A stretch of 21,060 bases of DNA, from contig CAZSTA010000043.1 in assembly GCA_964609495.1 (NCBI GenBank), positions 1-21,060 of the forward strand, written 5' to 3'. Position 1 is the first letter of the stretch. Each line of letters begins with the position of its first letter. The notes under the pieces are model-generated. The model did not search any database. It worked only from the letters and a program-made list of their open reading frames with translations, and was not told where the DNA came from. The DNA is from CAZSTA01 sp964609495 [NCBI: uncultured bacterium] (lineage in GTDB: Bacteria > CAZSTA01). A program made the translations under genes and the position numbers. This document shows, piece after piece, positions 15,594 through 21,060 of the stretch.

Positions 15594-15735
15594 CTTGAAC
15601 TCACCTTAAATCACCCTCCCCTAGCCCCTCCCTTGACGGGAGGGGAAACTAGTTTTATCAAGAGAAGGTCTTAATTACGTTCCCTCTCCCCTTGTGGGAG
15701 AGGGATAGGGTGAGGGGGTTACATCTTGAACTCAC
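15594..15735. repeat. Composite palindromic repeat with two perfect hairpins
   Basis: This fills the middle of a 376-bp gene-free stretch (15434-15809). Hairpin one: CCCCTCCC (15625-15632), loop TTGAC, GGGAGGGG (15638-15645), with CTAG on both flanks. Hairpin two: TCCCTCTCCC (15681-15690), loop CTTGT, GGGAGAGGGA (15696-15705). An outer TCACCCT (15611-15617) matches AGGGTGA (15707-15713) in inverse. The 11-bp CTTGAACTCAC is directly repeated at 15594-15604 and 15725-15735. It looks like a small non-coding mobile or REP/MITE-like unit; related arms occur at 19901-19995. In the rest of the gap I see AT-rich DNA and no gene. Confidence 0.75.
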
Positions 15736-15809
15736 TATCGCAAAACTAAGGATAGGAAATTATCTATTTGAAACTGCTTAAATTCATATCCTCAAGGGGG
15801 TGAGAATGG

Positions 15810-16892
15810 ATGGAGAAAGTGAAGATAGGTTTTGTGGGCTGTGGTTATATGAGTCAGTTGGTGCATCTACCTTGTTTCATCAGCTTAGATAATTGTGAGG
15901 TGGTAGCTTTAGCAGCTAGAAGAGGAGATCGGAGGGGTAAGGTGGCGAGAAAGTTCAACATTCCTAGAGAATATGCCTCTCATAAGAAGTTAGCGAAAGA
16001 CGAGGATATCAAGGCGGTTGTTACTGTGCTTCCTCCGGAGATCAATCCTAGGGTGACCATTGACTTAGCCGAGGCTGGAAAGGATATGATGATCGAAAAA
16101 CCTATGGCTATCTCGGTTAAAGAAGCTCAAAAGATGGTGGATGCGGCTAAGGCGAATGGTGTAAAACTGATGTTGGCTTATATGAAGAGATACGATTCGG
16201 GAGTGGAAAGAGCAAAACAGTTCATTGACGAGGTATTGAGTACCGGAGAGATGGGCGATATCCTTTACGGTGTAGGTCATTGTTTCCTGGGGGGAAACTG
16301 GACAGCAAATATCGAAAACCTCGCTAAGGTCATCAGGACTACTGAGCTTGCGGAAGAACCCGAAGATATAGACCCTGGTCCAGAGTGGTTGACTGGCAAG
16401 TTGAAGGAGAAAATGTATACACACGATAACGCCTATTATCACTTCATTCATGTTCACTCTCATAATATCAATCTTCTAAGATACTTACTAGGAGATCCTC
16501 TTGATATCAGCTATGCGGGAATGGATGGAGATGTAAACCTTGTTATACTCCGCTATGATGGCTTCCCAGTAACCTTAGAAGTAGGAGGTCCTATCTCTCA
16601 CAATGGCTTTGATGAGGAGACGAAGATATACTTTAATCATGGTTGGATCAAGATAAATACCCCTCCTCCGCTCTTGAGAAACGTTCCAGCGAAAGTTGAG
16701 ATATATCGCGCGGGAAATAAGCAGGAGATGAGCGAAGTCTATACTGGGTGGGATTGGTCGTTCCGAAGGCAGGCGGAACACTTTATAGATTGCGTATTAA
16801 ACGATCGCGAGCCCAGATCGACAGGGGAGGATTCTCTTGGAGATATCAAAGTCGTAGAAAGCATATTCAAGAAGTATATAAACATAGAATAG
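15810..16892 (+). CDS. Gfo/Idh/MocA-family NAD(P)-dependent oxidoreductase
   Basis: 360 residues. The ATG at 15810 follows AAGGGGGTGAG; another ATG 4 bp earlier is out of frame. The N-terminal Rossmann domain has IGFVGCGYMS (6-15), an inner strand VVALAARR and the catalytic-site motif MIEKPMA (residues 94-100). The C-terminal sheet domain has the substrate-side YYHFIHVHSHNINLLRYLLGD stretch, whose histidine region corresponds to the usual catalytic His. An insertion rich in acidic residues (about 175-210) may shape the pocket. Relatives oxidise or epimerise sugars, inositols and sugar acids. It is first in a three-gene unit with a dehydrogenase and an ADP-ribosylglycohydrolase-like enzyme, which suggests catabolism of a glycoside or modified sugar. 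Confidence 0.9.
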   Translation: MEKVKIGFVGCGYMSQLVHLPCFISLDNCEVVALAARRGDRRGKVARKFNIPREYASHKKLAKDEDIKAVVTVLPPEINPRVTIDLAEAGKDMMIEKPMAISVKEAQKMVDAAKANGVKLMLAYMKRYDSGVERAKQFIDEVLSTGEMGDILYGVGHCFLGGNWTANIENLAKVIRTTELAEEPEDIDPGPEWLTGKLKEKMYTHDNAYYHFIHVHSHNINLLRYLLGDPLDISYAGMDGDVNLVILRYDGFPVTLEVGGPISHNGFDEETKIYFNHGWIKINTPPPLLRNVPAKVEIYRAGNKQEMSEVYTGWDWSFRRQAEHFIDCVLNDREPRSTGEDSLGDIKVVESIFKKYINIE

Positions 16893-16906
16893 GAGGAATC
16901 ATAGAT

Positions 16907-17899
16907 ATGCTGGGAGTTCAAATGTTGGGAAGGGGCAAAGTTATAGTGAAGGAATTTCCCGATCCATCTCCTAAAGAAGGCGAAGTTCTAATTAAGGTTA
17001 AAGCCTCTGGTTTATGCGGAAGTGAATTGGGTGCATTTCGAGGAGCTGAAGAGCGACCTTCTAACACCGGGCATGAAGTCGCGGGAGTTGTAGTCGATGC
17101 CACCTCCTCAAGCCGATTAAAGGAAGGTGATCGAGTAGGAGTGCACGCTATTCATGGCTGTGGCAAGTGCAGATGGTGTATGGCTGGTCAATATACCTTC
17201 TGTGATAATTTGAGCGTTCCTGGAGGCACTCATGCCGAGCTGATCGCCGTTCCCGATCACGTCTGCTTGAAGCTTCCTGACGAAGCTCCCTTCGATGTCG
17301 GGGTGCTTTTGACCGGTGATGGAATAGGCCTTCCCTATCACGTAAGTCGAAAGCTGAATACTAGGGGAGGGGAAGTGGTCTGCATTATAGGAGCAGGTCC
17401 GGTGGGATTAGGAAACATAATAATGCAGAGCTTCCTAGGAACTTATGTGATCGCGGTTGACATTAATGACTATCGCTTATCCTTAGCTGAGGAGCTGGGA
17501 GCCGCCGAAACCATCAATCCCAATGCAGATGATCTTCCTAAAACAGTAGAAGAGATAACCAAAGGGGTGATGGCTGATAAGTGTATCTTGGCAGTGGGAA
17601 TACAAGAGGCTATCCCGATGGCTCTGAAATGCATAGGAAAGGGTGGCTCGATAATGGTGGTTGGGGAATATAGTAAAGAAGTGCCTATCATCCCCAGCAG
17701 AGATCTAATCAGAAAAGATATCTCGTTAATGGGAGTCTGGTATTATCACTATTCAGAATATCCCCATATAATAGATTTCTATAGAAGAGGATTACCTGTG
17801 GAGAAGATGATTACCGATCATTTCCCACTTAAGGAAGCCCAAGCGGCATTCGATAAATTCGCCGCAGGAAAGGCGGGGAAGGTTATCCTTGAACCTTAG
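16907..17899 (+). CDS. Zinc-dependent medium-chain alcohol/polyol dehydrogenase
   Basis: 330 residues from the ATG at 16907, which has AGGAGG about 10 bp upstream. A longer frame back to 16748 would overlap the previous gene and has no RBS. Catalytic-zinc residues are Cys37 (GLCGSE) and His56-Glu57 (GHEVAG). The structural-zinc lobe has four cysteines at 85, 88, 91 and 99. The NAD(P) fold has GAGPVG (162-167) and an Asp-rich end of strand two (VDIND). This is the MDR family of sorbitol, threonine and galactitol-phosphate dehydrogenases. The gene starts 14 bp after the oxidoreductase and ends 27 bp before the next, so all three are probably cotranscribed. Substrate inferred: a sugar alcohol or hydroxy-sugar. 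Confidence 0.9.
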   Translation: MLGVQMLGRGKVIVKEFPDPSPKEGEVLIKVKASGLCGSELGAFRGAEERPSNTGHEVAGVVVDATSSSRLKEGDRVGVHAIHGCGKCRWCMAGQYTFCDNLSVPGGTHAELIAVPDHVCLKLPDEAPFDVGVLLTGDGIGLPYHVSRKLNTRGGEVVCIIGAGPVGLGNIIMQSFLGTYVIAVDINDYRLSLAEELGAAETINPNADDLPKTVEEITKGVMADKCILAVGIQEAIPMALKCIGKGGSIMVVGEYSKEVPIIPSRDLIRKDISLMGVWYYHYSEYPHIIDFYRRGLPVEKMITDHFPLKEAQAAFDKFAAGKAGKVILEP

Positions 17900-17926
17900 T
17901 TTTGTGAATCGGAAAGGAGGAAAGAA

Positions 17927-19879
17927 ATGGACAAGATCATAATTTCAGAGGAGGATTATCGCGATAAAGTATATGGTTGTTGGTTGGGCAAATCCATTGG
18001 GGGAACTTTAGGTGCTCCTTATGAGGGGAAGAAGGAGCTAAATAACCTGACCTTCTATGGAAAGTTGCCCGATGGACCAGCGGAGAATGATGATCTCGAT
18101 CTTCAACTGCTGTGGTTACACGCGATAGAGGGGAATGGTATTGATATAACGGCGGCTGATTTAGGAGAGGAATGGCTCTCCCATGTCAATTTCCCCTGGG
18201 ATGAGTATGGTTATGGAATATTCAACTTGAGGAGGGGGTTAAAACCCCCGATCACAGGTTCTTTTAATAACTGGTTCACTGACTGCATGGGATCGCCGAT
18301 ACGCTCGGAGATATGGGCGGCTCTCGCTCCGGGAGACCCTCAGCTAGCGGCTACGATGGCTTATCAAGATGCGATTGTAGATCACGGGAGAGAGGGGGTA
18401 TTTGGAGAGATGTTCTTCGCGGCTTTGGAGAGCGCCGCCTTCGTTATCTCCGATGTCTATCAATTGCTCGATATCGGATTAGCGATGATCCCTGAGGATT
18501 GCCGAGTAAGTAGGGCGATCAGAGATGCTATTGGATGGTATAAGGAAGGCAACGACTGGAAGAAGACGCGAGAGTTGATCTTAGAGAGATATGGACATTA
18601 TAATATGACTGATGCTCCTCAAAATCTCGGCTTCATAACTCTGGGATGGCTTTATGGAGAGGGAGATTTCGGAAAATCCATATTAACTGCGGTCAACTGT
18701 GGATATGATACCGATTGCACGGGAGCGACTCTAGCCTCGATTCTTGGGATCATCCTCGGAGCCGAAAATATTCCTGCTGATTGGGTCAAGCCGATAGGGG
18801 ATCGCATCAAAATGCATCATTTGATGAGCGGGATGACTCCTCCTAAGAATCTCAGCGAACTAACCGATAAAACTTGTCGTTATGGGAAGGAGGTAATAGC
18901 TAAAAAATCCGAGCAAGTTATTATCTCTGTCGAGGAAGAGACCACCAAAGAATCTCTCGAGATTTATGAACTTTTGAGGAGAGGAGATGCCACTAAGAAG
19001 CTAGCTTCTCAGAACAGGAATATCTCTATTTTGAGGACCCCCTCATTCGAGATATCGGTGGATTATGAGAGATCGCAAATGCCAATCATCACCTACGATA
19101 AAATGAGGGATATCAGAGTTACGGTAAAGAATATAAGCGATGAAAATAAGGAGGGCGAGGTAAGCATCGAAGTTCCCGAAGGATGGGAGATATTGCTTGA
19201 AGGGGCAGGAGAATTTTCTCTCTCACCGCAGGAGGAGTTTTTAGTGCCTTATAGTTTTAGAGTGCCTGAGGAGAAAGCCAAGCTTCAACCGAGCAACAAG
19301 CTAACCTTTAATGTAAGGAGCGATAGTTCAATTGAGAGCACCGAGATCGTCCTAATAGGTGAGGGGCTATGGTATATTGCCTCTCCTTTCGAGAACGATG
19401 AGGAGGGAATTGGATTCGATACCGTCTATGGTCCAGAGGAGAATCCATCTATCGAAGCTGTATTTAAATCTAAGAGCGGGGAGGAGATCAAGTTCTGGAG
19501 GCATTCCTTCCCCGAATCTCAGCTCAATATGAATCGATTCTTACCCAGAGGAAAACCAGGGGTGGTCTATGCTTTAGGATATATCTGGTCCCCTAAAAGT
19601 CGCGAGGCTAGGATAGTAGCCGCCTGTAGCGATGGGATAAAGGTCTGGATGAATGATGAGTTGATCATCAGCAAGCGAGAGGCGGGACCGGTAATGCCCG
19701 CGACTCATCGTCCAGTGAAAGGGACCTTTGCCGATGTGAGTCTAAAAGAGGGATGGAATAAATTCCTACTGAAAGTAGCCCGATACTCAGATTCAGTTGA
19801 GACTCACTTCTTAATCGCGGGCGAGGATAAGCAACATATCCCCGATCTGGTCAATACTTATCCGCCAGATGAGGTTTAG
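17927..19879 (+). CDS. ADP-ribosylglycohydrolase-fold enzyme with two C-terminal beta domains
   Basis: 650 residues with AAAGGAGGAAAGAA before the ATG. Residues 11-300 are an ADP-ribosylglycohydrolase domain (PF03747): GCWLGKSIGGTLGAP (17-31), an acidic metal cluster ENDDLDLQ (53-60) in place of the more usual TDDT, VDHGREGVF (151-159), and CGYDTDCTGATLAS (258-271) with metal-binding Asp261 and Asp263. Residues about 385-470 form a NEW3-like sandwich (VTVKNISDEN...VPEGWEI). Residues about 490-640 form a jelly-roll with VWMNDELI and KEGWNKFLLKVAR, as in sugar-binding modules of glycosidases. The altered first cluster, added modules and dehydrogenase neighbours favour a glycoside or nucleoside substrate over ADP-ribosyl protein. 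No signal peptide is seen. Confidence 0.85.
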   Translation: MDKIIISEEDYRDKVYGCWLGKSIGGTLGAPYEGKKELNNLTFYGKLPDGPAENDDLDLQLLWLHAIEGNGIDITAADLGEEWLSHVNFPWDEYGYGIFNLRRGLKPPITGSFNNWFTDCMGSPIRSEIWAALAPGDPQLAATMAYQDAIVDHGREGVFGEMFFAALESAAFVISDVYQLLDIGLAMIPEDCRVSRAIRDAIGWYKEGNDWKKTRELILERYGHYNMTDAPQNLGFITLGWLYGEGDFGKSILTAVNCGYDTDCTGATLASILGIILGAENIPADWVKPIGDRIKMHHLMSGMTPPKNLSELTDKTCRYGKEVIAKKSEQVIISVEEETTKESLEIYELLRRGDATKKLASQNRNISILRTPSFEISVDYERSQMPIITYDKMRDIRVTVKNISDENKEGEVSIEVPEGWEILLEGAGEFSLSPQEEFLVPYSFRVPEEKAKLQPSNKLTFNVRSDSSIESTEIVLIGEGLWYIASPFENDEEGIGFDTVYGPEENPSIEAVFKSKSGEEIKFWRHSFPESQLNMNRFLPRGKPGVVYALGYIWSPKSREARIVAACSDGIKVWMNDELIISKREAGPVMPATHRPVKGTFADVSLKEGWNKFLLKVARYSDSVETHFLIAGEDKQHIPDLVNTYPPDEV

Positions 19880-19900
19880 TAGGGGATTCAAGTATAATCA

Positions 19901-19995
19901 CCCTCACCCTATCCCTCTCCCCTTGTCTGTTAGCCTGATATTTTACATATTTAACCCGCTTTTGTAGTTTGGTTTTATTTCAAGGGGAGAGGTGA
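19901..19995. repeat. Inverted-repeat element overlapping the end of the DUF2344 gene
   Basis: CCTCTCCCCTTG (19914-19925) and CAAGGGGAGAGG (19981-19992) are perfect 12-bp inverted arms around a 55-bp AT-rich spacer. Outer TCACC (19904-19908) and GGTGA (19991-19995) extend the symmetry. The left part CCCTCACCCTATCCCTCTCC is the reverse complement of the right side of the 15594-15735 repeat, so the two are of one family. It sits between convergent genes. Confidence 0.75.
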
Positions 19996-20719
19996 GTTCA
20001 TGCCTCCGTTTCACATATTGACCGAGACGGTGAGTCCTGAGAGGGAAGAAATTTTTGATATCAGGGGCAACCTTTTTCCATCCCTCCTCTATATCCGAGA
20101 GCCTGATATTGTCCTTGCCGATCTCATAAAGTATCCCTATTTCGGCTTTCTTTCCCTCCACTTCAACTAACTTCACCTCCAGAATATAGGGACGAATATC
20201 TATGATCTTCACCCTCCTCTTAGTTCTGTGTTCAACTTCTATACTATCGGATGCCAATAGAATATTTATCCACTCTTTGAACTCCTCCCGGATAGGAGGG
20301 TTATCGCCTTGCCACTCCAATCTCTGTGAATATTCCATAGCCTCGATCTCAGCGGAGAGCGATTTTACTTTTTTCGGTATTTCCTTAACGGCAACGATCT
20401 GCAATCCCAAAGGAAGCTGTCTCGCCAAGGCGGTCTCGAACTCGAGAGGCGTCATCCTTCCCTCCACTTCAAAATCGGCAAATTCCGCCTCACTTGTGAA
20501 GCCCAAAGCTAAAGCAGGACCAAAGGCTATCTTAGGATGGGGATGAAATCCCTGAGAGAAGGCGATCGGGATATTCGCTCTCCTTATTGCTCTCTCCATT
20601 GTCCTTATGAGATCGAGATGAGAGATGAATCTTATCTCGCCCAGCTTTTTATATTGGACTCTGAGTTTGGAGGTCATATCCTTCTCTCTTCTCGTTGGTT
20701 TTGGTTGTCCTGACTTCAT
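19943..20719 (-). CDS. TIGR03936/DUF2344 radical-SAM-linked protein with repeat-derived tail
   Basis: 258 residues. The conserved domain begins at LRVQYKKLGEIRFISHLDL (about 19-37) and continues with MERAIRRANIPIAFSQGFHPHPKI, GPALALGF and FADFEVEGRMTP, the hallmark of the DUF2344 family that occurs fused or adjacent to B12-binding radical SAM proteins; its exact role is not established. The start at 20719 is 3 bp after the stop of the antitoxin-like gene, suggesting translational coupling; Met15 (20677) with AGAAGGAT is an alternative start. The last residues, from ELTSPLEIK onward to the stop at 19943, are encoded by an arm and spacer of the inverted-repeat element. The family domain probably ends before them, near YVKRRH. 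Confidence 0.88.
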   Translation of the reverse strand: MKSGQPKPTRREKDMTSKLRVQYKKLGEIRFISHLDLIRTMERAIRRANIPIAFSQGFHPHPKIAFGPALALGFTSEAEFADFEVEGRMTPLEFETALARQLPLGLQIVAVKEIPKKVKSLSAEIEAMEYSQRLEWQGDNPPIREEFKEWINILLASDSIEVEHRTKRRVKIIDIRPYILEVKLVEVEGKKAEIGILYEIGKDNIRLSDIEEGWKKVAPDIKNFFPLRTHRLGQYVKRRHELTSPLEIKPNYKSGLNM

Positions 20720-20722
20720 AAC

Positions 20723-20854
20723 TCATTCTGAGGATTCCTCTTTAGGAGTTCCCCTTAAAGTCACTATATATCTATCGAAGAGCTTATCAGCATTTCTAAC
20801 TAATTCTAATAGTTCAGTTCTCGCTTTAGTTACGGAGATCATCTTCTCAGCCAT
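20723..20854 (-). CDS. Truncated Phd/YefM-type antitoxin-like small protein
   Basis: 43 residues, preceded by TTTAGAGGTGATAAAG. MISVTKARTELLELVRNA matches the N-terminal DNA-binding helix region of Phd/YefM antitoxins, and DRYIVTLRGTPK matches the strand that normally precedes a hydrophobic strand and the toxin-binding C-terminal helix. Here the sequence ends at once with EESSE, so the toxin-binding half is missing. No toxin gene follows; the next gene is the DUF2344 protein, whose ATG is 3 bp past this stop. It could be a remnant kept for its promoter and coupling, or a working DNA-binding autoregulator. The family assignment is by eye. Confidence 0.65.
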   Translation of the reverse strand: MAEKMISVTKARTELLELVRNADKLFDRYIVTLRGTPKEESSE

Positions 20855-20893
20855 CTTTATCACCTCTAAATGCTAATTATAGTGTCCATAGCT

Positions 20894-20923
20894 ATTATAA
20901 CCTACTTGCCTCGCGTCTGTCAA
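20894..20923 (-). promoter_or_regulatory. Perfect-hexamer sigma70 promoter for the antitoxin remnant and DUF2344 gene
   Basis: On the minus strand, TTGACA (20923-20918), 18 bp, TATAAT (20899-20894). The predicted start is about 20887, 33 nt ahead of the small gene's ATG. Antitoxin autoregulation, if any remains, would act here. Confidence 0.85.
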
Positions 20924-20925
20924 AT

Positions 20926-20979
20926 TTAACCTGAAGTTAATTCTTTGGCAATCTTGCGATTTATGTAATCTATTGCCAT
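20926..20979 (-). CDS. Possible 17-residue peptide or truncated gene start
   Basis: ATG at 20979 with AAGGATAAGGGAG upstream begins MAIDYINRKIAKELTSG and then stops. It starts 5 bp after the previous frame's stop. The RBS is good, but a 17-codon frame can arise by chance. It could be a leader peptide or the beginning of a gene cut off by a stop; its stop is next to the -35 box of the following promoter. Confidence 0.25.
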   Translation of the reverse strand: MAIDYINRKIAKELTSG

Positions 20980-20984
20980 CTCCC

Positions 20985-21060
20985 TTATCCTTCAAGTATT
21001 TCCTGAAGTGACTCGTCTCCATAATATACAAACTCCCCAGCTAAGCGGAAGTTTCTAACT
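20985..21060 (-). CDS. C-terminal fragment of a gene entering from the right edge
   Basis: The minus-strand frame is open from the window edge and ends with TAA at 20985-20987, giving about 25 residues ending in EFVYYGDESLQEILEG. The composition (alternating hydrophobics, then an amphipathic helix) looks like real protein, but no family can be named from so little. Confidence 0.45.
   Translation of the reverse strand, partial: VRNFRLAGEFVYYGDESLQEILEG

Noticed and set aside
20202-20546. 114-residue plus-strand frame over the DUF2344 gene
   Set aside because: It is the antisense shadow of a conserved protein, with serine-rich low-complexity composition and no RBS.

Overview
The window is bacterial. 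It has several sigma70-type promoters (three perfect TTGACA/TATAAT pairs), Shine-Dalgarno sequences ahead of most genes, a few GTG/TTG starts and at least three predicted lipoproteins. The gene mix is large secreted multidomain proteins, a ceramidase-like hydrolase, Gfo/Idh/MocA and zinc dehydrogenases, an ADP-ribosylglycohydrolase-fold enzyme, a radical-SAM-linked DUF2344 protein, a Phd-like antitoxin remnant and GC-rich palindromic repeats in AT-rich spacers. This fits an uncultivated lineage such as Poribacteria or a relative. That placement is inference from gene content, not from a marker gene.

Layout. 1-812 (+): the C-terminus of a secreted-type protein, then a small nucleoside phosphorylase. 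935-2434 (+): a phytoene-desaturase-like FAD oxidoreductase whose arginine codon use differs from its neighbours. 8074-2487 (-): a three-gene unit under a perfect promoter. It encodes two paralogous exported proteins (signal peptide, alpha/alpha-toroid, coiled coil, VWA, beta-sandwich) and a smaller exported beta-sandwich/helical protein. 8199-14221 (+): a divergent unit, also under a perfect promoter. It encodes two tandem beta-propeller lipoproteins, an exported Ig-like/DOMON-like protein, a ceramidase-family lipoprotein and an AlaX alanyl-tRNA editing protein. 14237-15433 (+): a minimal sugar-phosphate transferase with its own promoter, and a GNAT acetyltransferase. 15594-15735: a composite palindromic repeat. 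15810-19879 (+): a catabolic unit of Gfo/Idh/MocA oxidoreductase, zinc MDR dehydrogenase and ADP-ribosylglycohydrolase-like enzyme. 19901-19995: a second repeat, which supplies the end of the next gene. 20854-19943 (-): a truncated Phd/YefM antitoxin remnant coupled to the DUF2344 gene, again under a perfect promoter. 20985-21060 (-): the tail of another gene.

The most system-like part is 2487-13001. Two back-to-back consensus promoters drive opposite sets of exported proteins: VWA/toroid proteins on one side, Asp-box propeller lipoproteins and a ceramidase-like lipoprotein on the other. I infer a cell-surface recognition, adhesion or processing module. Both sides carry tandem duplicates that are diverging: one VWA copy has lost a metal-site threonine, and both propeller genes end at the same premature stop with matching relics of a lost repeat behind it.
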